Positions 1 through 5,458 of a DNA stretch of 8,993 bases are shown here, one piece after another. The position numbers and the translations under genes are program-made. The DNA comes from CAZSAL01 sp964604825 (GTDB taxonomy: Bacteria; Elusimicrobiota; Elusimicrobia; 2-01-FULL-59-12): the NCBI GenBank assembly GCA_964604825.1, contig CAZSAL010000072.1, positions 1 to 8,993 on the forward strand, written 5' to 3'. The notes under the pieces were generated by a model that saw only the letters and a list, made by a program, of their open reading frames with translations, made no database searches and was not told the origin of the DNA. Each line of letters starts with the position of its first letter. Position 1 is the first letter of the stretch.

Positions 1-1
1 C

Positions 2-163
2 CCTGCCGGTCCAGCCTGGTCTTTCGGAAACGCGTCAGGAACTTCGCCGACCGCACCCTCTGCCGCGTCGTCGCCCCGGCAATCCAATTCGTCATCCTCT
101 ATTGATGGGTCCCGGTCTGAGACCTACCGGGACGACGGCTACAACAGGGGCTGGGGGACGTAA
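2..163 (+). CDS. Possible 3' end of a Ser/Pro-rich protein, cut by window edge
   Basis: Frame 2 is open from the first base to a TAA at 161-163 (53 codons), with no start inside the window. The composition is typical of a secreted or linker-type tail: rich in Ser, Pro, Ala and Thr at first, then a charged and aromatic end reading SETYRDDGYNRGWGT. The competing plus frame closes at 103-105 and the minus frames close within the segment, so this is the best candidate for the tail of a gene starting upstream. The last third includes the palindrome at 109-133, so the gene may run into a dispersed repeat. I recognise no family. It could also be chance openness in GC-rich DNA. Confidence 0.4.
   Translation, partial: PAGPAWSFGNASGTSPTAPSAASSPRQSNSSSSIDGSRSETYRDDGYNRGWGT
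70..133. repeat. GC-rich palindromic intergenic-type repeat, left copy
   Basis: Positions 109-116 (GTCCCGGT) and 126-133 (ACCGGGAC) form a perfect 8-bp inverted repeat with a 9-nt loop. Just upstream, 70-85 (GTCGCCCCGGCAATCC) matches 871-886 at 15 of 16 positions. This pattern of CCCGG stems with a short AT-richer centre resembles the small dispersed intergenic repeats seen in many bacterial genomes. It lies left of the BrnTA pair; a related copy lies to its right. Confidence 0.5.
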
Positions 164-286
164 CTGCCTAACTGCTTTTTATATTTTTCGAACCAGCGCA
201 TCTCACAAACGACGTTTAGGTATCTACCACTTTCCTGCCAACCCAAAAAATAAATCGAATATTTTTGTTGATGCGGCCTCTAACAG

Positions 287-314
287 TTGTAACCAACAAA
301 AGGTCTTGTAAATA
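287..314 (+). promoter_or_regulatory. Weak candidate promoter/operator for brnTA
   Basis: TTGTAA (287-292) and TAAATA (309-314) are 16 nt apart and give a modest sigma70 match 21 nt before the brnT start. The near-palindrome GTTGTAACCAAC (286-297) overlaps the -35 element, which is where an autoregulating BrnA antitoxin could bind. The 5' leader is AT-rich and shows no clear Shine-Dalgarno sequence. This is a pattern match only. Confidence 0.25.
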
Positions 315-335
315 CGCCATACATATAACATAATT

Positions 336-641
336 ATGAATGAGATTACTTTTTCGTGGGATCCGCAGAAGAACAGCGAAAATCAGAGAAAACACGACGT
401 TTCGTTCGAAGAGGGGCCAACTGTCTTTTTCGATGATGACGCCCGATTGATCGGGGATCCGGATCATTCGGACGAAGAAGACCGGTATATTCTTCTCGGG
501 ATGAGTTTAAAACTGCGCATTCTGGTTGTGTGCCATTGTTATCGCCAATGCGATCACGAAATCAGGATTATTTCGGCGCGAAAAGCACGGCCGGGGGAAC
601 GCAGGCAATATGAGGAATTTAAAAATGAGAAAAGAATATGA
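336..641 (+). CDS. brnT: BrnT family type II toxin
   Basis: The 101-residue protein has the usual BrnT length and layout: an N-terminal FSWDPQKNSENQRKH segment (residues 6-20), the VSFEEGPTVFFDDDA block (22-36), the charged DPDHSDEEDR loop (41-50), and the C-terminal IRIISARKA strand (76-84) followed by ERRQYEE (88-94). BrnT proteins of Brucella and relatives are RelE-like ribonucleases that block translation and are held inactive by BrnA. The stop overlaps the next gene by 17 nt, so the pair is translationally linked. The ATG follows an AT-rich leader with no clear ribosome-binding site. No truncation or frameshift is visible, so the toxin is probably functional. Confidence 0.9.
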   Translation: MNEITFSWDPQKNSENQRKHDVSFEEGPTVFFDDDARLIGDPDHSDEEDRYILLGMSLKLRILVVCHCYRQCDHEIRIISARKARPGERRQYEEFKNEKRI

Positions 642-837
642 TTTCTCGAAGTCGGATAAAAATCCGTACGCTCCGGTACTGAAGAAGCAAATCACCATCC
701 GGCTCGAGACTAAAACGATCGATTATTTTAAAAACCTTGCGCGAGAACACGGTATGCCGTATCAACACCTGATCAACCTTTACCTCCGCGATTGTGCCGC
801 CCAACACCGCAAGCCGGTCATTCATTGGGCCGTCTAA
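625..837 (+). CDS. brnA: BrnA family antitoxin
   Basis: The 70-residue protein begins MRKEYDFSK, a typical BrnA opening. It continues with a basic segment and a ribbon-helix-helix (CopG-like) domain: the strand KKQITIRLE (residues 20-28), then two helices around TIDYFKNLAREHGMPYQHLI and NLYLRD. BrnA neutralises BrnT and represses the shared promoter by DNA binding. The start at 625 is preferred because GAGG at 612-615 gives good spacing. An in-frame ATG at 610 and one at 526 would add residues that overlap brnT and look non-native. The tail after the RHH fold is about 15 residues (CAAQHRKPVIHWAV), a little longer than in many BrnA proteins. Confidence 0.87.
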   Translation: MRKEYDFSKSDKNPYAPVLKKQITIRLETKTIDYFKNLAREHGMPYQHLINLYLRDCAAQHRKPVIHWAV

Positions 838-870
838 CTCACCATAAACACCGCCGTTGCTGGGGTAAAT

Positions 871-903
871 GTCACCCCGGCAATCCGTAAACCGGGGTCC
901 AGC
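871..903. repeat. GC-rich palindromic intergenic repeat, right copy
   Basis: ACCCCGG (874-880) and CCGGGGT (892-898) form a perfect 7-bp inverted repeat with an 11-nt centre. The left part (871-886) repeats 70-85 with one mismatch, while the centres and right arms differ. It begins 33 nt after the brnA stop. A stem of this kind could also lower read-through from brnTA, but there is no U-tract. Confidence 0.55.
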
Positions 904-999
904 CGTTTAAACAAACTTGAATTTAAAGAGCAATGGCGCCGTTGATGACACTCATTCCCGAATCCAAAAATAACCGAATAAAATCCGGCTTCGCGGCTG

Positions 1000-1017
1000 A
1001 AAGTGCTCTGCCACTTT
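1000..1017. repeat. Small inverted repeat between brnA and the cupin gene
   Basis: AAAGTG (1000-1005) and CACTTT (1012-1017) pair perfectly around CTCTGC. The stem is short and no strong T-run follows on either strand, so a terminator role is only a possibility. The rest of 838-1096 holds the palindromic repeat at 871-903 and one copy of a 15-nt repeat (1050-1064); I see no gene in it. Confidence 0.35.
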
Positions 1018-1049
1018 TACCTGTTCATTAGATGAGAAAGGTATTCCTG

Positions 1050-1064
1050 CCTGTTAGACAGCTT
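1050..1064. repeat. 15-nt direct repeat, copy 1
   Basis: CCTGTTAGACAGCTT matches CCTGTTAGACTGCTT at 1753-1767 at 14 of 15 positions in the same orientation. The two copies are about 700 bp apart and bracket the minus-strand cupin gene and its upstream region. Here the sequence also contains the small palindrome CTGTTAGACAG. Confidence 0.4.
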
Positions 1065-1096
1065 CGGCCCTGATCTGAACAAGCCGGGGCTCGGCC

Positions 1097-1432
1097 TCAG
1101 CCTTTGATCATGATGAGCAGCATCTTAAAGCGTTTAGTCGCCTTCACCGCATGCGGCCTGTTGGCCGGAAACATCAAAATCTGCCCGGACGAGACATGGT
1201 GGATTTTCTCGTCAATCTGGATTTCAGCTTCTCCTTCAACAAGGTAAACCAGGGCATCGCAGGGAGCGCTGTGCATGCTCAGTTCCTGGCCCTGGTCAAA
1301 GGCAAAGAATGTCACGGATCCCGTTTTCTTCTGAATAATCTTCCGGCTGACGATGGACTCTTTCTGGTAAGCGGCAAAATCCGCAAGCCTGGCAGATTTT
1401 TGTGTCAATTCTTCAACTGTCAATTCATCCAT
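1097..1432 (-). CDS. Single-domain cupin protein
   Basis: This 111-residue protein carries one complete cupin (Cupin_2 type) barrel. Motif 1 spans residues 45-70 (FDQGQELSMHSAPCD, then LVYLVEGEAEIQID) and motif 2 spans 83-96 (GQILMFPANRPHAV). Of the usual metal-binding set, His54 and His94 are visible. The second His of the HxH pair is replaced by Ala56, so any metal site would be non-classical. An N-terminal helix (1-35) precedes the barrel. Related stand-alone cupins are small cytoplasmic proteins whose substrate is seldom known. The start is well supported: AGGAG on the minus strand (1444-1440) sits 7 nt upstream of the ATG. It is a lone minus-strand gene between plus-strand units; no enzymatic role can be assigned. 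Confidence 0.85.
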   Translation of the reverse strand: MDELTVEELTQKSARLADFAAYQKESIVSRKIIQKKTGSVTFFAFDQGQELSMHSAPCDALVYLVEGEAEIQIDEKIHHVSSGQILMFPANRPHAVKATKRFKMLLIMIKG

Positions 1433-1641
1433 GGCTCATCTCCTGAGAGGAACTGAAAGCATCCGGATTATCGGAAGGTTTGACCTTGCTGACGGTGGGT
1501 GTGCCGGGTATGCGGGTAGCTGCGCGAAGCGCTGTGGCCCACTCCAGACCGGACATGACTGCGGGACTCACCCCGGCGCATGGCCTGGAGTGTATGGTCC
1601 TTCCGGTGATGGGTTTTTTTCTTGCGCTTTTTCTCTGACAT
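1425..1641 (-). other. Two overlapping minus-strand small ORFs, possibly one frameshifted gene
   Basis: On the minus strand an ATG at 1641 opens a 57-codon frame (1641-1468) starting MSEKKRKKKT and very rich in Arg, His and Lys. A second frame, open from an upstream in-frame stop to 1425, enters at the A7 run just after the MSEKKRKK codons. It reads a more ordinary peptide (VSPAVMSGLEWATALRAATR near the middle, ending QEMSHG) whose TGA overlaps the cupin ATG as ATGGATGA. A one-base slip in the A-run would join MSEKKRKK to the second frame and give a roughly 70-residue protein coupled to the cupin gene. An unslipped start in the second frame would need GTG at 1571. I recognise no family, and chance is a real alternative. 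Confidence 0.22.
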
Positions 1642-1752
1642 ATCTTAATTTACTATACAAACCGGACATTTGAGAAATCATATTTCTTAGAATGCCAAGG
1701 TGCCTGTGCTTGTTCTTGTCTTGCTATGGTCAAGTACAATTTTTTATTACTA

Positions 1753-1767
1753 CCTGTTAGACTGCTT
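1753..1767. repeat. 15-nt direct repeat, copy 2
   Basis: CCTGTTAGACTGCTT differs at one position from the copy at 1050-1064. It lies about 120 nt before the receptor gene, so it could be a regulatory site or the remnant of a flanking repeat. Nothing in the sequence decides between these. Confidence 0.4.
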
Positions 1768-1808
1768 AAATATAAGCCGTTTCCCGCCCGCCAAACGTTT
1801 AATCCCAG

Positions 1809-1829
1809 CGCGAGGCGCCCTCCTGCGCG
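1809..1829 (+). other. GC-rich hairpin in the leader of the receptor gene
   Basis: CGCGAGG (1809-1815) pairs with CCT-CGCG (1822-1829) with one bulged G and a 6-nt loop. It ends about 58 nt before the start codon in otherwise AT-rich DNA. There is no following T-run, so it is not a standard terminator. It may affect transcript stability or be an operator. Confidence 0.3.
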
Positions 1830-1887
1830 GAATGGCAGTTAGATTTTTAAGTACAGTTCCGAAGTGAATTGCTAATATTAAGGCCAA

Positions 1888-3978
1888 ATGAAAAAGTGCC
1901 TGGTCATTGGCCTGTTTGCATTCGGGATCGGCAGCATGCGCTCGTGGGCCGGCACGCTGCCAAATCAGAGCTTCACACCTCCAGACGCATCATCAACCAC
2001 GGTTCCGACTCCTGAGTTCCACACTATGACCAGCGCCCTGCCGGAAGTTTCGACTGCTCCGGTGGTTTCTTCGACTGCTCCGGCAAAAGCTCCGATCCCA
2101 GACCGTCCCCTGACCGAACGTGCAGGTCCGGATATTTTCGTTTCATTGACCCGAAAGGCATTTCTGGCTGACGAGCTGCCAACGAACACCGCGATAGTAA
2201 AACCTGACGAGTTCCGCCTGATCAATGCGCAGAATGCGGGGGAGGCAATTGCGAACCAGGCCGGCGTGCAGACGCGTCCGATCGGCCAGACCGGTTCGCC
2301 TCTGTTTGCCTCTATCCGCGGAACAAACAGCGACGAGCAGACTCTGGTCCTGGTCGATGGCCGGCCGTATCAGGGATTTGCCCTGGGCCCGGCGGATTTA
2401 TCGGAAATTCCCATCGAAAGCATAGACCACATCGAGATTATGAGGGGAGGAGCTTCGGCTTTATACGGGCCGGATGCGGTAGGAGGCGTGATTAACGTTA
2501 TCACCAAACGCGCAACTTATCCCGGCAAGCCGATATCGAACTTCAGCCTGACGGAAGGCCAGTACGGCTATCAGGGATACCGCCTGGACATGGGATCACG
2601 TTACGGCCCGATGGATTATTTCTTTTATGGCGATCAACGCATACTCAGCGGCTTCCGCGACAATTCGGACTGGCGCGGCTATAACGTTGGAGGTAATTTC
2701 GGACTATCCATGGGCAAGGCAGGAAAATTTCTTTTTGATGCGTCTACCTACCATCAGAATGCCGGCATCCCTGGACCGGCCTATGGAGCAGGTGACCCGT
2801 CCAATCTTTCCGGGACAACTCCATACCTGATGCCTAATCAGTTTAATAACAGCGATGAGAAATTTGCCAGCTCACCTTCAGCTAGAAAAATCACGGACAC
2901 AAACTACCTGCGGACTTCTTATATCCTTCCTTTACCCGGGGATTCCCTGATGGCTCTGCGCTTATTCGGATCGCAGCGGCAGGAGGAACTCGACGATCAA
3001 TCCGATCCCAATCCGCTGCTGGTCAGTCAAACTCTCAGGCAAGAACAAAGCCACGGGGGAGAGCTTCAGTTCAATCTCCCTGCGGGATTTACGGCAGGGG
3101 GAAGTTTCATTTTTGATCGTGAAACATTCAATGACCAGATCACACCAGCCAACAGTTTTATCACTTATACCGAGGACTATGGAGTCTTTGCGCAGGATGA
3201 AATTCATTACGGCAGGCTGAAATTGATTCCCGGAATACGCTACGATCAAGATCACGCCGGAGTTTCCACAAATCCCCGCATGCAGATGGTTGATGACGTC
3301 ACTGACAACTTGAGACTGAACGCTTCGGCGGCGCATTCATTCCGGGCGCCAAGTATTGATGAACTTAATTTGTTCACGCCGTTTTTCAACAGCAACCCGG
3401 AACTTAAACCTGAAAAGGCCTGGACATTCGACGGCGGCTTCGAAGTGCACAACGCATCCAATAGTTTCCGCACCACTTATTTCTTTTCGAACATCTCTGA
3501 TCTGATTCAAACCATCGAGACTTCGCCGGATGTATTCAATGTCCAAAATGTCGGAAAAGCGCGGCGACAGGGAGTCGAAGCGGAACTGGCGGATATGTTC
3601 AATTCAAATTTAAGCAATACTCTGAACTACACTTTTATGATCAATCAGGGCATTCCGGACGGCTTTTCGGATTATGTGCCGCTCGCATTCAGCCCGCACC
3701 ACACGGCAAACGACACTTTATCTGTCAAATGGGCAAAACGCTGGCGGGCTGATTTCACCGGCCGCTATGAAGACAGCCGTTATTCCGGAAATGATAATTC
3801 CGGGAATAAACTCGGATCGCAGTATGTTCAGGACGTGCGTCTTGCTTATCAACTCCGCCAGATGGAACTGTACGCAGGCGTCGCGGATGTGTTTGATAAG
3901 CGATATGAAGAGCAGCCAGGATTCCCGCTTCCAGGCCGGACTTTCTTCGGCGGATTCAATCTGAAACTCTGGGAATAG
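1888..3978 (+). CDS. TonB-dependent outer-membrane receptor (BtuB/CirA-like)
   Basis: This 696-residue protein imports a ligand across the outer membrane using TonB-ExbBD energy. It starts with a signal peptide (MKKCLVIGLFAFGIGSMRSWA, cleavage near 21), then a Pro/Ser/Thr-rich linker (22-80) and a TonB-box-like DIFVSLTRKA (82-91). The plug domain (about 97-208) has SIRG (142-145), LVLVDGRP (153-160) and IEIMRGGASALYGPDAVGG followed by VINVITK. The rest is a beta-barrel with strongly aromatic, alternating strands, including SAAHSFRAPSIDELN and NPELKPEKAWTFDGG, which are typical receptor blocks. The end LPGRTFFGGFNLKLWE places Trp next to last instead of the usual terminal Phe or Trp. AAGG (1880-1883) is a closely spaced ribosome-binding site. 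No transporter genes adjoin, so the substrate (corrinoid, siderophore, sugar or other) cannot be named. Confidence 0.93.
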   Translation: MKKCLVIGLFAFGIGSMRSWAGTLPNQSFTPPDASSTTVPTPEFHTMTSALPEVSTAPVVSSTAPAKAPIPDRPLTERAGPDIFVSLTRKAFLADELPTNTAIVKPDEFRLINAQNAGEAIANQAGVQTRPIGQTGSPLFASIRGTNSDEQTLVLVDGRPYQGFALGPADLSEIPIESIDHIEIMRGGASALYGPDAVGGVINVITKRATYPGKPISNFSLTEGQYGYQGYRLDMGSRYGPMDYFFYGDQRILSGFRDNSDWRGYNVGGNFGLSMGKAGKFLFDASTYHQNAGIPGPAYGAGDPSNLSGTTPYLMPNQFNNSDEKFASSPSARKITDTNYLRTSYILPLPGDSLMALRLFGSQRQEELDDQSDPNPLLVSQTLRQEQSHGGELQFNLPAGFTAGGSFIFDRETFNDQITPANSFITYTEDYGVFAQDEIHYGRLKLIPGIRYDQDHAGVSTNPRMQMVDDVTDNLRLNASAAHSFRAPSIDELNLFTPFFNSNPELKPEKAWTFDGGFEVHNASNSFRTTYFFSNISDLIQTIETSPDVFNVQNVGKARRQGVEAELADMFNSNLSNTLNYTFMINQGIPDGFSDYVPLAFSPHHTANDTLSVKWAKRWRADFTGRYEDSRYSGNDNSGNKLGSQYVQDVRLAYQLRQMELYAGVADVFDKRYEEQPGFPLPGRTFFGGFNLKLWE
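2049..2083 (+). repeat. Short tandem duplication in the receptor's linker
   Basis: TTCGACTGCTCCGG occurs at 2049-2062 and again at 2070-2083, offset by 21 nt (seven codons). It gives the repeated STAP peptides in the Pro/Ser/Thr-rich linker between signal peptide and plug. The period is a multiple of three, so linker length could vary without loss of frame. Confidence 0.5.
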
Positions 3979-3985
3979 CCTCCGT

Positions 3986-4013
3986 ACGCGTGCGCGTCCG
4001 AAAAATATTTTTT
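3986..4013 (+). terminator. Weak possible terminator after the receptor gene
   Basis: A small GC stem, ACGC (3986-3989) with GCGT (3994-3997), is followed after an A-rich gap by six T (4008-4013). The stem is only 4 bp and is far from the T-run, so termination here would be inefficient at best. The strong promoter just downstream suggests a transcription-unit boundary anyway. Confidence 0.25.
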
Positions 4014-4031
4014 CAAATTGACGAAATTTTC

Positions 4032-4059
4032 TTGACTCCTGAAACAAAAAATCTATAAT
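4032..4059 (+). promoter_or_regulatory. Sigma70 promoter for speH-speE-speA
   Basis: TTGACT (4032-4037) and a perfect TATAAT (4054-4059) are separated by 16 nt of A-rich DNA. Transcription should start near 4066-4068, giving a leader of only about 30 nt before the speH TTG and placing an ATG (4069) almost at the 5' end. A second TTGAC lies at 4018-4022, 14 nt upstream of the first, possibly part of an operator or chance. Confidence 0.8.
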
Positions 4060-4068
4060 TTTTCTGCA

Positions 4069-4101
4069 ATGAATACCGCTCCGCACGGGACGAAACATTG
4101 A
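4069..4101 (+). CDS. Candidate ten-codon leader ORF upstream of speH
   Basis: ATG at 4069 opens MNTAPHGTKH and ends in TGA at 4099-4101. That stop overlaps the speH TTG start (4098-4100) as TTGA. The ATG lies only a few nt from the predicted transcription start, so translation would be leaderless or nearly so. Stop-start overlap would couple it to speH, which could suit feedback on polyamine synthesis, but that is inference. Alternatives are a chance ORF, or a one-base sequencing error hiding a longer SpeH N-terminus. Confidence 0.3.
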   Translation: MNTAPHGTKH

Positions 4102-4481
4102 GATCGCTGGGAAGACACCTCCTGGTCGAGCTTTACAGCTGCGATCCGAAAATTTTGAACGACGTCCAGAAAGTTGAAAAAATACTTACGGATGCGGCGC
4201 TTTACGCCAAGGCGCGGATCGTCGACGTAGTTTTTCACACTTTCAATCCTCACGGTATTTCCGGCGTTATCGTCATTGCCGAATCTCATCTGGCAATTCA
4301 TACCTGGCCCGAATTCAATTATGCCTCCGTTGATATTTACACCTGCGGGACAGAGATCAACCCCTGGCGCGCATATAATTTCATGGTTAAAAGATTCAAG
4401 GCAAAAAATATGACTGCGGTAGAAATGAAGCGCGGAGTTCTTCCCGTTCCCGCAAAACTCCTCAAGCATAAACCCTTCTAG
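4098..4481 (+). CDS. speH: S-adenosylmethionine decarboxylase proenzyme, class 1B
   Basis: SpeH decarboxylates S-adenosylmethionine to supply the aminopropyl donor for spermidine-type polyamines. The 127-residue length is normal for the bacterial class 1B enzyme. The self-cleavage site is intact in AESHLAIHTWPE: cleavage is expected between Glu62 and Ser63, turning Ser63 into the pyruvoyl cofactor. The processing and catalytic residues His68 and Cys83 (in YTCG) are present, at the same numbers as in the Thermotoga enzyme. That agreement supports the TTG start at 4098, as does the family-typical opening RSLGRHLLVELYSCDP. A weak GGGA (4087-4090) is the only ribosome-binding site; translational coupling from the short ORF at 4069 may help. 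The TAG stop overlaps the speE GTG by one base. Confidence 0.95.
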   Translation: MRSLGRHLLVELYSCDPKILNDVQKVEKILTDAALYAKARIVDVVFHTFNPHGISGVIVIAESHLAIHTWPEFNYASVDIYTCGTEINPWRAYNFMVKRFKAKNMTAVEMKRGVLPVPAKLLKHKPF

Positions 4482-5443
4482 TGCCTGACATCGATCGAAC
4501 TTCAGATGAAGCGCCGCCAACGCCTTCGCAAACCGAATTGACGCACAACTGGTTTACGGAACGTTTCACTCCGCATGAATCCCACAGCCACGAAATAAAA
4601 AAGACGATTATCCAGACCCGGACGAAGTTCCAGAACGCGATTCTTGCAGATTCGTATTCTTTCGGCCGGTGCTTGATTCTTGATGGAGAAATGCAATCGG
4701 CGCAACTGGATGAATTCATTTATCATGAATGCCTGGTCCAGCCGGCAATGGTCCTGCATCCCGACCCAAAAGATATCCTGATACTCGGCGGCGGCGAAGG
4801 CGCGACTGTGCGCGAAATTCTGCGCCACCGCGGCGTCCAGCGCGTAACGATGGTCGACATAGACGGCGAAGTGGTCGATTTCTGCAAGGAATATCTGAAG
4901 GAATGGCACAAGGGAACGCTTGAACATCCGAAGACCCGGTTAATAATAGGCGATGCGCGAAAATTTGTTCTTGAAACCGATGAAAAGTTTGACATTATTA
5001 TTTCCGATCTGCCGACTCCAATCGAAGGGGGACCGGCCTATCAGCTGTACACTCTGGAGTTTTACAGGAAGATGGCAACCCGCCTGCGACCGGGAGGAAT
5101 TTTCATCGCCCAGGCTGGTTCCGGCAGCCTTGTGCAGATGCATTTCCATGCCGTCCTGGGACGCACTCTTAAAAATATCTTTAAAATTGTGCGGCCTTTT
5201 TATGCGTTCGTTCCCTCATTTGACGTGCCGTGGGCATTCCTGATCTGCACGCAGAAGGCGGATCCGCTGAAATTGACCGCGTCCGAAGTGGACAAGCGCA
5301 TCAAGCGCCTGTCCAAAGATCTTCTTTTTTACGACGGTGAATCCCATATCGGCCTGTTCCATATTCCCAAGTACCTGCGCACGCGGATTCAAAAAGAGAA
5401 ACAAATCATTACCGAAGATAAACCTGTATTCTTTTTTAAATAA
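4481..5443 (+). CDS. speE: Polyamine aminopropyltransferase, thermospermine-synthase/Thermus-SpeE-like
   Basis: This 320-residue enzyme transfers the aminopropyl group of decarboxylated AdoMet to an amine. The N-terminal beta domain ends in LDGEMQSAQLDEFIYHECLV (68-87), and the Rossmann fold has GGGEGATVREILRH (103-116), VDID (125-128) and GDARKF (157-162). The catalytic loop reads SDLPTPIEGGPAYQLYT (175-191), followed by PGGIFIAQAGS and VPSFDVPWAF. The MQSA-DEFIYHECLV, EGGPxYQLYT and IFxxQAG blocks resemble plant ACL5 thermospermine synthase and Thermus SpeE more than classical spermidine synthase. The first loop Asp (176) is kept, but the second acidic residue of the usual DxxDP is Thr179. 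The GTG start overlaps the speH stop; residues before about 22 are poorly conserved in style. The end TEDKPVFFFK is the usual family terminus, so it is full length. The product (spermidine, aminopropylagmatine or thermospermine) is uncertain. Confidence 0.92.
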   Translation: MPDIDRTSDEAPPTPSQTELTHNWFTERFTPHESHSHEIKKTIIQTRTKFQNAILADSYSFGRCLILDGEMQSAQLDEFIYHECLVQPAMVLHPDPKDILILGGGEGATVREILRHRGVQRVTMVDIDGEVVDFCKEYLKEWHKGTLEHPKTRLIIGDARKFVLETDEKFDIIISDLPTPIEGGPAYQLYTLEFYRKMATRLRPGGIFIAQAGSGSLVQMHFHAVLGRTLKNIFKIVRPFYAFVPSFDVPWAFLICTQKADPLKLTASEVDKRIKRLSKDLLFYDGESHIGLFHIPKYLRTRIQKEKQIITEDKPVFFFK

Positions 5444-5458
5444 CCAAATCTCACGCTG

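Larger units (their letters stand above)
1433..1887. other. 455-bp stretch without a convincing gene
   Basis: This stretch contains the minus-strand small ORF candidates (1425-1641), an 8-bp inverted repeat CACTCCAG/CTGGAGTG (1540-1547 and 1585-1592), a second copy of the 15-nt repeat (1753-1767), and the upstream region of the TonB-dependent receptor. That region holds a possible -10 box TACAAT (1735-1740) with a poor -35 TTGTTC 19 nt upstream, and a GC-rich hairpin CGCGAGG/CCTgCGCG (1809-1829) that would lie in the 5' leader. I see no tRNA and no cobalamin-riboswitch consensus. Confidence 0.6.

Noticed and set aside
102..311. 69-codon plus-strand ORF left of brnT
   Set aside because: It starts inside the palindromic repeat and has no ribosome-binding site; the composition changes abruptly along its length and no motif is visible.
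1151..1456. Plus-strand ORF opposite the cupin gene
   Set aside because: It is antisense to a well-supported cupin with a good ribosome-binding site, and its translation resembles no domain.
1431..1673. 80-codon plus-strand ORF in the gap before the receptor
   Set aside because: Low-complexity Gly/Cys-rich translation with no ribosome-binding site or recognisable motif; it spans an inverted repeat and ends in AT-rich DNA.
1681..1887. Cobalamin riboswitch before the TonB-dependent receptor
   Set aside because: GGTGCC occurs near 1700, but the GCCACTG-type box and the GGGAA-GGTG core are absent.
3718..4098. 126-codon minus-strand ORF across the end of the receptor gene and the speH promoter
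   Set aside because: Antisense shadow of the receptor barrel and of a clear promoter; no domain is recognisable.
4053..4520. 155-codon minus-strand ORF opposite speH
   Set aside because: The plus strand encodes an unmistakable SpeH with all catalytic residues; the antisense frame is a by-product.
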